From Romboutsia sp. CE17 (GTDB lineage Bacteria; Bacillota; Clostridia; Peptostreptococcales; Peptostreptococcaceae), in contig NZ_CP051144.1 of the NCBI RefSeq assembly GCF_012317385.1, positions 434,001-498,000 on the forward strand: a stretch of 64,000 nucleotides of DNA. Direction: 5' to 3'. Shown here one piece after another: positions 27,383 through 36,132 of the stretch; position 1 is the first letter of the stretch; the number at the start of each line of letters is the position of its first letter. A model generated the notes under the pieces. The model saw only the letters and a list, made by a program, of their open reading frames with translations, was not told the origin of the DNA and searched no databases. Position numbers and translations under genes: made by a program.

Positions 27383-27870
27383 TGACTGGGAGTGTTTTTA
27401 AATATGGAGATAATGTAGATACAGATGTAATTATACCTGCAAGATATTTAAATACATCAGATGTAAAAGAATTAGCATCACATTGTATGGAAGATATAGA
27501 TAAAGATTTTTCAAAGAAAGTTAAAAAAGGAGATATAATAGTTGCAAATAAAAATTTTGGGTGTGGTTCATCAAGAGAACATGCACCAATAGCAATAAAA
27601 GAAAGTGGAGTATCTTGTGTTATAGCATCAACATTTGCGAGAATATTTTATAGAAATGCTATAAATATAGGCTTACCTATAATAGAGTGCGATGAAGCAT
27701 CTAAAGATATAAAATCGGGAGATAAACTAGAGATAAATTTTAGTACTGGTATTATAAAAAATTTAACGACTAATAAGAATTATCAAGGAGAGCCGTTCCC
27801 TGAATTTATGCAAAAAATTATTAGTAATGGTGGTTTGATGAATTCTATAAAAGTTGGGGGCGAGAATTAA
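27376..27870 (+). CDS. leuD: 3-isopropylmalate dehydratase small subunit
   Basis: Swivel-domain partner of LeuC, 164 residues, the short form usual for archaeal-type and clostridial LeuD. Motifs: [17 protein letters not shown] near the N-terminus and [11 protein letters not shown] (about 56-66), which closes over the substrate. GGGAGG lies about 9 nt upstream of the ATG, inside the leuC coding end, and the first 7 nt overlap leuC. leuB follows 1 nt after its stop. Confidence 0.95.
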   Translation: MLVTGSVFKYGDNVDTDVIIPARYLNTSDVKELASHCMEDIDKDFSKKVKKGDIIVANKNFGCGSSREHAPIAIKESGVSCVIASTFARIFYRNAINIGLPIIECDEASKDIKSGDKLEINFSTGIIKNLTTNKNYQGEPFPEFMQKIISNGGLMNSIKVGGEN

Positions 27871-27871
27871 G

Positions 27872-28945
27872 ATGGATTTTAAAATAGCAGTCATAAAAGG
27901 TGATGGTGTAGGACCTGAAATAATAGATGAGGGAATAAAAGTATTAAAAAAAATAGGAGAAGTATATAATCATAAATTTGAATTCAGATATGCACTAGGG
28001 GGAGGAGATGCAATAGATAAAATGGGAACTCCTCTACCTGAGGAAAGTCTAGATATATGCAGAGATAGTCAAGCTGTACTATTAGGTGCTGTTGGTGGTC
28101 CTAAATGGGATAATGTAAATGGAGATATTAGACCTGAAAAGGGATTATTAAGATTGAGAGAAGAATTAGGATTATTTGCCAACTTAAGACCTGTAAATGT
28201 ATATGAAAGTATAAAAGAAATATCTCCTTTAAAAATTGATAGATTAAAAAGTAAAGTAGATTTTGTTGTAGTAAGAGAACTAACTGGTGGAATTTACTTC
28301 GGAGAGAGGGGTACTTCTATAATAGATGGAGTAAGTGAAGCATATGATGTTGAAAAATATACTGAAAAAGAAATAAGAAGGATAGGAAAAATGGCTCTTG
28401 ATATAGCTTCAAGAAGACGTAAGAAGCTGATAAGTGTAGATAAAGCAAATGTACTTGAAAGTTCTAGACTTTGGAGAAGTATAATTGATGATTTATCTAA
28501 AGAATATAAAGATGTAGAAGTACGTCATATGTATGTAGATAATGCTGCGATGCAATTAATAAAAGACCCTAGTCAATTTGATGTAATTTTAACTAATAAT
28601 ATATTTGGAGATATAATTTCTGATGAGGCATCTATGATAACAGGATCTATAGGCATGTTACCTTCAGCATCTTTAAGAAATGATAATTTTGGAATGTATG
28701 AACCTATACATGGAAGTGCACCAGATATAGCTGGGAAAGGAATTGTTAATCCAATAGCAACAATATTATCAGCATCTATGTTGCTAAGACATAGTTTAAA
28801 TTTAAATAGAGAATCTGATAGCATAGATAAAGCTGTTCAAGAAGTACTGATTAAAGGATATAGGACAGAGGATATTTATGAAGGTTATGGCATAAAAGTT
28901 AGCACGAAGGAAATGGGAGATTTAATTTCTAATCATATAAAATAA
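27872..28945 (+). CDS. leuB: 3-isopropylmalate dehydrogenase
   Basis: NAD-dependent oxidative decarboxylase giving 2-ketoisocaproate, 357 residues. Seen: KGDGVGPEI (about 9-17), LRLREELGLFANLRP (substrate arginines, about 92-106), YFGERG, VDKANVLESS, and DVILTNNIFGDIISDEASM (metal-binding aspartates, about 230-250), then GSAPDIAGKGIANP-like sequence. The frame is open from a TTG at 27854 within leuD, but the ATG at 27872 fits the family N-terminus and is preceded by GGGGGCGAG. It is the last gene of leuACDB, with a terminator directly after. Confidence 0.95.
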   Translation: MDFKIAVIKGDGVGPEIIDEGIKVLKKIGEVYNHKFEFRYALGGGDAIDKMGTPLPEESLDICRDSQAVLLGAVGGPKWDNVNGDIRPEKGLLRLREELGLFANLRPVNVYESIKEISPLKIDRLKSKVDFVVVRELTGGIYFGERGTSIIDGVSEAYDVEKYTEKEIRRIGKMALDIASRRRKKLISVDKANVLESSRLWRSIIDDLSKEYKDVEVRHMYVDNAAMQLIKDPSQFDVILTNNIFGDIISDEASMITGSIGMLPSASLRNDNFGMYEPIHGSAPDIAGKGIVNPIATILSASMLLRHSLNLNRESDSIDKAVQEVLIKGYRTEDIYEGYGIKVSTKEMGDLISNHIK

Positions 28946-29003
28946 ATAAAAAAGGTTAATTTATCTAAATTATAAATAATAGGATAAGTTAACCTTTTTA
29001 TTT
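28946..29003 (+). terminator. terminator of the leuACDB operon
   Basis: AAAAAGGTTAATTTATC (28949-28965) pairs with GATAAGTTAACCTTTTT (28983-28999) with one G-U pair, in a T-rich context. Confidence 0.88.
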
Positions 29004-29252
29004 ATAATTATAAATCTTATAAATATATTTTAATAAAAAGTATTAAAAAACAAATTTCGAAATAACATTATAAAGTAAATGATTAAGACAAAAGCAATAA
29101 ATTCTATTTTAAAATGCAAAACTTAAATAAAATATAATTATTATATAATAAATAAACTATAACATTGACACTTCCCATAAATAAACATACTATAAATATT
29201 AAAATATCAAAATGATAAATTTAAAATTAATTTTAAAGAAAGGAGGCTTATT
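29004..29252. other. AT-rich intergenic region before the serine cluster
   Basis: No open frame or structured RNA was seen, apart from the promoter at 29165-29193 and the AAAGGAGG ribosome site just before 29253. Confidence 0.6.
29165..29193 (+). promoter_or_regulatory. sigma-A-type promoter for the serine cluster
   Basis: TTGACA at 29165-29170, a 17-nt spacer and TACTAT at 29188-29193. Confidence 0.68.
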
Positions 29253-30323
29253 ATGAGTAAAAAGTTATTTATACCTGGACCAATAGATGTTAGCCAAGAT
29301 GTTTTAAATTGCATGGCTACTCAAGTAATAGGTCATAGAAGTGAAGAGTCATCAAAATTACAAGAAGAGATAAGCTTAAAGCTACAAAAAGTATTATATA
29401 CAAAAAATACTATACTTTTATCAACATCATCCGGAACTGGACTAATGGAAGGCTCCATACGATCCTGTACATCCAAAAGGGCTGCTGTATTCTCCTGTGG
29501 TTCATTTGGTGATAGATGGTATAAAATAGGAGTATCTAATATGGTACCAGTTGATTTGTTTAAAGTAGAATTAGGGCAGGCTATAAGTCCTGAAATGGTT
29601 GATAAGGTGCTTTCTACCGGAAAATATGATTTAATAACTATAACTCATAATGAGACTTCTACAGGAATAAGAAATCCAATTGAAGCTATTGGAGAAGTTA
29701 TTAAAAAATATGATGATGTAATTTACTGTGTAGATGCAGTAAGCTCAGCAGGTGGAATGAAAATAGAAGTTGATAAAATAGGAATAGATATATGTATAAC
29801 CTCAGTTCAAAAGGCATTAGGTTTACCGCCAGGAATGGCTATATGTACATTTTCTAAAAAGGCAGTTCAACGAGCTAAAACAGTACCTTATAGAGGAACT
29901 TATTTTGATTTATTATCAATTTATAAGTACATTGTAGATAAAAATTATCAATACCCCTCAACACCATCCCTTTCGCATATGTTTGCTTTAAATTTCCAAT
30001 TAGACCAAATCTTAAAAGAAGGCTTAGATAACAGATTTTTAAGACATGAAAATATGGCTAAAACAGTTAGAAATTGGGCCGAAGATCACTTCCAAATTTT
30101 TACCAATAAAAATTATTTGTCAAATACACTTACCGTAATAGAAAATACCAAGAAAATAAGTATATCTAAATTAAATGAAAAATTAATAGACAGAGGATTT
30201 GAAATTGCAAATGGATACGGAGAACTTAAGGAAAAGACATTTAGAATATCACACATGGGTGATTATACAGTAGAAGATGTAGTTGATTTACTGAATAATA
30301 TAAATGAAATTTTAGAGTTGTAG
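29253..30323 (+). CDS. class-V aminotransferase, probable phosphoserine aminotransferase role
   Basis: PLP-dependent enzyme of 356 residues in the alanine-glyoxylate/serine-pyruvate aminotransferase branch. Visible: FIPGPIDVSQDVL at the N-terminus, VIGHRSEES (about 25-33), STSSGTGLMEGSIRS (about 58-72), the aspartate in YCVDAVSSAGG (about 159-169), and the PLP lysine in SVQKALGLPPG (about residue 188). By sequence alone it could transaminate glyoxylate or pyruvate. Its position immediately before a serA-type gene points to 3-phosphohydroxypyruvate, replacing classical SerC. AAGGAGG lies before the ATG, and 83 nt separate it from serA. Confidence 0.88.
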   Translation: MSKKLFIPGPIDVSQDVLNCMATQVIGHRSEESSKLQEEISLKLQKVLYTKNTILLSTSSGTGLMEGSIRSCTSKRAAVFSCGSFGDRWYKIGVSNMVPVDLFKVELGQAISPEMVDKVLSTGKYDLITITHNETSTGIRNPIEAIGEVIKKYDDVIYCVDAVSSAGGMKIEVDKIGIDICITSVQKALGLPPGMAICTFSKKAVQRAKTVPYRGTYFDLLSIYKYIVDKNYQYPSTPSLSHMFALNFQLDQILKEGLDNRFLRHENMAKTVRNWAEDHFQIFTNKNYLSNTLTVIENTKKISISKLNEKLIDRGFEIANGYGELKEKTFRISHMGDYTVEDVVDLLNNINEILEL

Positions 30324-30406
30324 AGAAACATAGGCAAATTTTAGAATATAAAAAATAATTTTAAATAGAGAATATATATGGTAAAAGGTTAATTTTGGAG
30401 GTAAAA

Positions 30407-31372
30407 ATGTTTAATATATTAATTACAGATGGTGTAAATAGGGATGAAATAAATGAATTAAGAAAATTAAATTTTAATGTTATAGATAAGTATTATGATG
30501 ATGAAAATTTAGGCAAACAGCTTAAAGATATAGATGTGTTAGTTATAAGATCTAAAAATACAATAACCAAAGAAATTATAGATCAGGCTTGTGAGGGAAA
30601 TAGACTAAAATTAATAATAAGGTCAGGTGTTGGTTTAGATAATATAGACGCCAATTATGCAGAAGCTAAAGGTATAAAAGTAAAGAATACGCCATGTGGT
30701 AGTACAGTATCTGTTGCTGAACTTACTATAGGTCAAATAATCACAATAGCTAGATTTGTCAATATTTCAAATGTGAGAATGAGAGAAGGAAAATGGGAAA
30801 AGAAAAAATATATAGGTACAGAAATCTATGGAAAAACACTTGGAATAATAGGAATGGGTAGAATTGGAAGAGAAGTAGCAAAAAGAGCGTATACAATGGG
30901 CATGAATATAATATATTATGATATATTAGGCAAAATGGATGTTTCAGATAAATATAAATTCTGTGAATTTGAAGAAGTATTAAGTAATTCGGATTTTTTA
31001 ACGATACACATTCCATATGATAAAGAAAAAGGATATCTAATAACTGAAAATGAGATTAATAAAATGAAGGATGGAGTATACTTAATAAATCATGCCAGGG
31101 GAGGTTTGATTTGTGAGGAAAATTTAATCAAGGCTTTAGATATAGGAAAAATAGAAGCAGTAGCTTTAGATGTGTATGAGAATGAGCCTATAATTAATCT
31201 AGAGTTAGTAAATCATCCAATGGTATCTCCTACGCCACATATTGGGGCATCAACAATAGAGGCTCAAAAAAGAATAAGTTCAGAAATTGTTAATATAATA
31301 AATGAACATTATGAATATATAAAAAAGATAGAAAAAGAACAAGGTAACAGTAGCACAAAGTTAGCTCTATAA
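30407..31372 (+). CDS. serA: D-3-phosphoglycerate dehydrogenase (short form)
   Basis: NAD-dependent 2-hydroxyacid dehydrogenase, 321 residues, first enzyme of the phosphorylated serine route. Motifs: SGVGLDNID (about 77-85), Rossmann GMGRIGREV (about 149-157), INHARGGLICEENL with the catalytic Arg (about 229-242), an acidic ALDVYENEP (about 254-262) and the catalytic His in PHIGAST (about 277-283). There is no C-terminal ACT domain, so feedback by serine through ACT is not expected. The frame opens at 30395, but TTGGAGG is the ribosome site and the ATG at 30407 is the start. The DUF1015 gene follows after 15 nt. Confidence 0.93.
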   Translation: MFNILITDGVNRDEINELRKLNFNVIDKYYDDENLGKQLKDIDVLVIRSKNTITKEIIDQACEGNRLKLIIRSGVGLDNIDANYAEAKGIKVKNTPCGSTVSVAELTIGQIITIARFVNISNVRMREGKWEKKKYIGTEIYGKTLGIIGMGRIGREVAKRAYTMGMNIIYYDILGKMDVSDKYKFCEFEEVLSNSDFLTIHIPYDKEKGYLITENEINKMKDGVYLINHARGGLICEENLIKALDIGKIEAVALDVYENEPIINLELVNHPMVSPTPHIGASTIEAQKRISSEIVNIINEHYEYIKKIEKEQGNSSTKLAL

Positions 31373-31387
31373 TAAAAAGGGGGATAT

Positions 31388-32629
31388 ATGGCATTAATAA
31401 AACCGTTTAAGGCAATAAGGCCTGATAAAAAGTATGTAGATATGGTTGCTGAATTACCATATGATGTTATGGATAGAGATGAAGCCATAGAAATAGCAAA
31501 AAATAATAATCTATCATTTTTACACATTGATAGGTCTGAAATAGATTTGCCAAAAGAAGTAGATGCATATGATGAAAAAGTATATTTAAAAGCAAAAGAA
31601 AATTTAGATAAATTTATAAGTAATAAAATTTTTTTAAAAGAAGAAAAAGATTGTTTATATATTTATAGAGAAATTATGGATGATAGAATTCAAACTGGTA
31701 TAGTAGCTTGTGTATCAGTAGAAGAAAGTCTTAATGGCAAAATAAAAAAGCATGAATATACTAAACCAGATAAAGAAAAAGATAGGACTAATCATATAAA
31801 ATACTGTAATGCTAATACAGGGACAATACTTCTTACTTATAAAAATAAAGCTATTATAAATAAAATTATTGATGAGTATACATCTAAAGAAAATCCATTA
31901 TATGATTTTTATAGTAAAGATAAGGTAAAGCACACTGTTTGGAGAATTGAGAACATAGATATTATTAATAAATTAGTAGAGTCATTCAAAAGTGTACCAT
32001 ATCTTTATATAGCAGATGGTCATCATAGAGCAGCATCTGCAGAAAATGTGTATAAAAAAATGAAAAATAAATGCTTAAATTATACTGGCAATGAAGAATT
32101 TAATTATTATTTAGCTATGATAGTACCAGATAATGAATTAAATATTCTTGATTACAATAGAGTTATAAAAGATTTAAATAATCTAAGTGAAATAGAATTT
32201 ATAGAAAAAATAAAGAAAAACTTCAGTATAGAAGAAATAAAAGAAAATTTATATAAGCCAGAAGAAAAAGGATGCTTTGGTATGTATTTAAAGGATAAGT
32301 GTTATAAGCTTAAAGTTAATGAAAATATATTAAATCAAAAAGATATAATTAAAACTTTAGATGTTAATATACTTCATGAATATATAATAAATCCTATTTT
32401 AGGAATACAAAACCCTAGAAGTGATAATAGAATAGATTTTGTAGGTGGTATAAGAGGAAATGATGAATTAAAGAAGAGAGTGAATAAAGATATGGCAGTT
32501 GCATTTTCACTATATCCAACAAGTATGGAAGAATTAATGACTGTAGCAGATGAAAATAAAATGATGCCAGCTAAATCAACTTGGTTTGAACCAAAGGTAA
32601 GATGCGGATTATTTTTGCATGAATTATAG
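31388..32629 (+). CDS. DUF1015 family protein
   Basis: A 413-residue cytoplasmic protein of the DUF1015 family: N-terminal IKPFKAIRPDKKYVDMVAELPYDVM-type opening, HEYTKPDKEKDR (about 121-132), central YIADGHHRAASAE (about 206-218) and C-terminal DNRIDFVGG. The DGHHR motif resembles the GxHR phosphate-binding motif of the ParB/sulfiredoxin fold, which also occurs in free-serine kinases. This is my reading, not a proven activity. The gene is tightly linked to the aminotransferase and serA, a common arrangement in Firmicutes, so a role in phosphoserine/serine turnover or regulation is plausible. AAAGGGGG lies before the ATG. Confidence 0.87.
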   Translation: MALIKPFKAIRPDKKYVDMVAELPYDVMDRDEAIEIAKNNNLSFLHIDRSEIDLPKEVDAYDEKVYLKAKENLDKFISNKIFLKEEKDCLYIYREIMDDRIQTGIVACVSVEESLNGKIKKHEYTKPDKEKDRTNHIKYCNANTGTILLTYKNKAIINKIIDEYTSKENPLYDFYSKDKVKHTVWRIENIDIINKLVESFKSVPYLYIADGHHRAASAENVYKKMKNKCLNYTGNEEFNYYLAMIVPDNELNILDYNRVIKDLNNLSEIEFIEKIKKNFSIEEIKENLYKPEEKGCFGMYLKDKCYKLKVNENILNQKDIIKTLDVNILHEYIINPILGIQNPRSDNRIDFVGGIRGNDELKKRVNKDMAVAFSLYPTSMEELMTVADENKMMPAKSTWFEPKVRCGLFLHEL

Positions 32630-32686
32630 ATAAAAACTCACTATTATTTAGTAATTAATGTGCTAAATAATAGTGAGTTTTTTATT
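32630..32686 (+). terminator. terminator of the serine cluster
   Basis: A perfect 20-bp stem, AAAAACTCACTATTATTTAG (32632-32651) with its complement at 32663-32682, an 11-nt loop and a T run. Confidence 0.92.
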
Positions 32687-32795
32687 AAGAAAAGTATATT
32701 ATGGTTTATAAATTTACTCTATGCTAAGTAAGAAAATGATAGTATACTAATACTAGTTTGCATATTAAACTTAATAACTAGAAATAGGGGGTACT

Positions 32796-34136
32796 ATGGA
32801 TCAAATTTTATCTCAATTAAATTATATCACCATGGTTATATCAAATATAATATGGCCAATATTTATACCGTTTTTACTGCTTATAGGTATATACATATGT
32901 GCTCAAGTTTTATTGAATATAAAATCTTTAACTACAGAAAAATGTAAGTTTAATATAATACATTTAATACCACAGGCATCGGTATCATTAGGTGCAATGA
33001 TGGGAACTGGAATTATAATAGGATTTTTAAGTGCATTAAGTAATCTGTATATAAGTGGTCAATTATATGTAGAATCAGTGGCATTATGGGCACTGCTAGG
33101 ATCTTTAGTACTTATACCAATATCGTATTGTGAGACATTAGTAGCCAAAATTGTTAATATGGCTCCAAGAGACTATATATCAAAATTTGTATCTAATAAA
33201 GCTGCTAAAATATATGTAGCTACATTGATACTTTTATATGTATTTGCTATAGGAGGAGTTCAATTTAGTGGTATGGATGCTATTATAATAACTACTTTAA
33301 ATAAAGTTTCAGGAATTGAGCTTACTCAACTACAGAGATACTTATTTATAATAATACCTATAATCGGAATAATAACATTAATAATACTTAGAAATAGACA
33401 GGATAGTTTTATAAAATCAATGATAAGTATGATATTAGTAGCGGCAGGAGCTTATTTTATATTTTTTGGAATATTTTTGAGTAAAACTTACTCTTATATA
33501 CCATTATTTATAGAAAGAATGATATTGGGATTTACTAATCCAGTAAGTATGCTATTTGGGATACCTTTAGGACTTATATTTGGTATGCAAAGAGTTATAC
33601 AAATTGCAGAACCAGGTCTTGGAACATTGCCACTAGCTGCAGTAAAAACCAGCTTAAATCCAAGAGTTGCAGCGGCTATATCAGCAACAATGACAACCTT
33701 TTTAGTAGTAATTTCTGTGCTGGTTACATCATATATAGCTTCTTATGGATTAAATTCAAATATTATTTCTTTTACTGAAGATACTTCTAAAAGATTAGCA
33801 TCATATTTTGAAACTGTAGTTAATGTAACTGGTTGGTTTGGTTTAGTAATATTACTTATATTTATATTATTATCTGGTATGACAACATTATTAGGATCAT
33901 ATTACCTTTTAAGTTTATCTAGCAGAAATAAAGAAAAAAATAAGAATATAATATATTTATCATTATTGCTATTAGCTGGAATATTAGCTATATTTAAATT
34001 TGAAATATTATTTCACTTATTAAATATATTATTATTTGTTTCTACATCTCTAAATATAGGAGCATTAGCTATGTTTACAGAATTCGAATGGAATAAATAT
34101 AAATTGAAGAAAAGTGATATTAGAAAAGCGGCATAA
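32796..34136 (+). CDS. divergent AGCS-type (alanine/glycine:cation symporter-like) transporter
   Basis: Polytopic membrane protein of 446 residues with about eleven hydrophobic helices. It keeps the outline of the AGCS family: a GAMMGTGIIIG stretch in an early helix (about residues 67-77) where family members have GxGTGNIxG, and AEPGLGTLPLAAV (about 270-282) resembling the ExGxGSxP segment. Many canonical residues differ, so alanine specificity should not be assumed. AGGGGGT lies before the ATG. It is monocistronic, with a large terminator downstream. Confidence 0.72.
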   Translation: MDQILSQLNYITMVISNIIWPIFIPFLLLIGIYICAQVLLNIKSLTTEKCKFNIIHLIPQASVSLGAMMGTGIIIGFLSALSNLYISGQLYVESVALWALLGSLVLIPISYCETLVAKIVNMAPRDYISKFVSNKAAKIYVATLILLYVFAIGGVQFSGMDAIIITTLNKVSGIELTQLQRYLFIIIPIIGIITLIILRNRQDSFIKSMISMILVAAGAYFIFFGIFLSKTYSYIPLFIERMILGFTNPVSMLFGIPLGLIFGMQRVIQIAEPGLGTLPLAAVKTSLNPRVAAAISATMTTFLVVISVLVTSYIASYGLNSNIISFTEDTSKRLASYFETVVNVTGWFGLVILLIFILLSGMTTLLGSYYLLSLSSRNKEKNKNIIYLSLLLLAGILAIFKFEILFHLLNILLFVSTSLNIGALAMFTEFEWNKYKLKKSDIRKAA

Positions 34137-34165
34137 ATATTTGGATAAGTTATTATTAAATTTTA

Positions 34166-34215
34166 TATGTACATAAAAAATCGAGATACCAATCTCGATT
34201 TTTTTTATGTACATA
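34166..34215 (+). terminator. terminator after the AGCS-like gene
   Basis: AAAAAATCGAGAT (34175-34187) pairs with ATCTCGATTTTTT (34192-34204). Outer TATGTACAT sequences on both sides pair as well, after two extra T residues. Confidence 0.9.
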
Positions 34216-34230
34216 TTTTCTACACAATTA

Positions 34231-34265
34231 TATGATAAAATTCAAATAGTTACAAAAAAGTAACA
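34231..34265 (+). promoter_or_regulatory. -10 box and WalR-box-like dyad upstream of the NlpC/P60 gene
   Basis: A TATGAT -10 lies at 34231-34236. On the opposite strand 34265-34249 reads TGTTAC-TTTTT-TGTAAC, which matches the published WalR (YycF) consensus TGTWAH-N5-TGTWAH at every position. It would overlap the start of the transcript. Confidence 0.5.
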
Positions 34266-34289
34266 AAATGTATTAGGAGGAATATAAAT

Positions 34290-35360
34290 ATGTTAAAAAG
34301 AAAAATTTTAATACCAGCAGCTGCAATTATGGCTATGTCTAGTAGTATGAATGTACTTGCTGATGAAAATGAAGTAGATAATAAGTACGAAGAAATTACA
34401 TATAAAGTAGCAACAGTAACACCAAAGATTGGTTTAAATGTAAGAAGCACGCCAGAAGTAAATGATAAAAATAAAATATTTGCAGTATCTAAAGGTACAA
34501 AGTTAGATATCGTAGGAGAGCAAAATGGTTGGCATAAGGTTGAGTTAGAAAATAATAAGTTTGGTTGGGTAAATTCAAGATACATAGAATTAACAAATGA
34601 AGATATATATGTAAATGTAGACAGACTTAACTTTAGAAGTGATAAAAGTTTGAAGTCAAATATATATGAGGTCTTAGAAAAAGGAACTAAAATAGAGTTA
34701 ATAGATCAAGCTGAAGATTGGTTAAAGGTTAAATATAATGGAAAAGAAGGTTATGTATACTCAAAATATATAACCAATAAAAAGCCAGAGATTGAAGTTG
34801 AATCAGATGAAACAACATCAAATAAAGAAATTGATAATAGAATACAAAGTAGTACAACATCAAGTTCAAAACCTTCGAGCAGTGATCAGATAAATACATC
34901 AAATAATAATAAAACTAATTATAATCAAAGTCAAAGTAATAGTACTGTAAAAGAAGAAAGTACATCTAGTAATATAAGTAGTAGCAACAAACAATCTGCT
35001 ATAGTAAGTTTAGCTAAGGCACAAATAGGAAAACCATATGTTTGGGGTGCAGAAGGTCCAAGTTCTTTTGATTGTTCAGGGTTAACAAGTTATGTATACA
35101 AAAATGCAGCTGGAATTAGTATACCAAGAACTTCTACAGCTCAATCTACATATGGAACTACAGTAAGTCGTTCAAATTTAAAGCCAGGAGATCTAATATT
35201 CTCTAGTACAAATGGAACTGGAAAAGTAAGTCATGTTGGTATATATATTGGTAATGGAGAAATGATACACGCTCCTAAACCGGGAGATGTAGTTAAGAAG
35301 ACTAATATAAATAGTGACTACTGGAATGATGTATATCTATGGGCTAAAAGAGTGTTATAA
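34290..35360 (+). CDS. secreted SH3b-NlpC/P60 cell-wall endopeptidase
   Basis: Exported peptidoglycan hydrolase of 356 residues. A signal peptide (residues 1-24, ending NVLA) is followed by two bacterial SH3 domains (about 43-98 and 108-165, each with the LN(V/F)RS signature), which bind the wall. A Ser/Asn/Thr-rich linker (about 165-230) leads to a C40 NlpC/P60 domain (about 238-356). The catalytic triad is visible: Cys in FDCSGL (residue 262), His in SHVGIYIG (residue 315) and a downstream His in MIHAPKPGD. It probably cuts D-gamma-Glu-diamino-acid links during growth or separation. AGGAGG lies before the ATG. The WalR-like dyad just upstream and the two-component genes just downstream hint at wall-stress control. 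Confidence 0.93.
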   Translation: MLKRKILIPAAAIMAMSSSMNVLADENEVDNKYEEITYKVATVTPKIGLNVRSTPEVNDKNKIFAVSKGTKLDIVGEQNGWHKVELENNKFGWVNSRYIELTNEDIYVNVDRLNFRSDKSLKSNIYEVLEKGTKIELIDQAEDWLKVKYNGKEGYVYSKYITNKKPEIEVESDETTSNKEIDNRIQSSTTSSSKPSSSDQINTSNNNKTNYNQSQSNSTVKEESTSSNISSSNKQSAIVSLAKAQIGKPYVWGAEGPSSFDCSGLTSYVYKNAAGISIPRTSTAQSTYGTTVSRSNLKPGDLIFSSTNGTGKVSHVGIYIGNGEMIHAPKPGDVVKKTNINSDYWNDVYLWAKRVL

Positions 35361-35374
35361 AATTATATATACTA

Positions 35375-35414
35375 AATAAAAAACTTCCTAATTTAATAGG
35401 AGGTTTTTTATTAT
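35375..35414 (+). terminator. terminator after the NlpC/P60 gene
   Basis: TAAAAAACTTCCTA (35377-35390) pairs with TAGGAGGTTTTTTA (35397-35410), with a 6-nt loop and one G-U pair. Confidence 0.88.
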
Positions 35415-35457
35415 TAAAAATAATATAAGGGTATCATAAAATAAAAGGAGGTATATT

Positions 35458-36132
35458 ATGATTACTATACTAATAATTGATGACGAAGAAATGATATGTG
35501 AATTTATAGAAGCATATTTAAATAGAGAGGGCTATAAAACTATAAGTGTACATGATGGTAATAAGGCTATAGATATTATCGATAATAATAAAATTGATTT
35601 AATTATATTAGATAGAATGCTGCCAGATATTAGTGGAGAACACATTTGTGAATATGTAAGAAAATCATATGAGATCCCTGTTATAATTATTACATCTAAA
35701 ACTGAGGAAGAAGATAGAATTGAAGGTTTTAACTTAGGATGTGATGATTATATATGTAAACCTTTTAATCCAATGGAAATGGTACTCAGAGTGAAGGCTT
35801 TGATAAGAAGGTGTGGGATAAACAAACATGATACTGTAAACTTTAAGAATGGATTGCAAATAGATAAATTAAAACGTATTGTAAAAGTAAATGGTTGTAA
35901 GGTTGAACTTACAAAAACAGAATATGAAATTATCTTGTTACTAGCATCCAATCCAGGAAAAATTTATACTCGTGATCAAATACTTAAGCTTGCAATTAAA
36001 GAGTCCTATGAAAAGCTAGATAGAGCTGTAGATAATCATATAAAAAATATACGAAAAAAAATAGAAAAAGAATTAGGAGATTCGAAAATTATAAAGACTG
36101 TATATGGAGTTGGTTATAAATTTGAAGAATAA
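35458..36132 (+). CDS. OmpR/PhoB-family response regulator
   Basis: A 224-residue regulator with a receiver domain (about 1-118): acidic pair DDE at 8-10, phospho-acceptor Asp52 in LDRMLPD, switch Thr in IITSK and Lys in KPFNP. A C-terminal winged helix follows (about 125-222), with LTKTEYEIILLLASNPGK, and HIKNIRKKIE as part of the recognition region. AGGAGG lies 6-8 nt before the ATG. The cognate kinase gene starts inside its last codons, so the pair is translationally coupled. Targets are unknown. Confidence 0.93.
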   Translation: MITILIIDDEEMICEFIEAYLNREGYKTISVHDGNKAIDIIDNNKIDLIILDRMLPDISGEHICEYVRKSYEIPVIIITSKTEEEDRIEGFNLGCDDYICKPFNPMEMVLRVKALIRRCGINKHDTVNFKNGLQIDKLKRIVKVNGCKVELTKTEYEIILLLASNPGKIYTRDQILKLAIKESYEKLDRAVDNHIKNIRKKIEKELGDSKIIKTVYGVGYKFEE

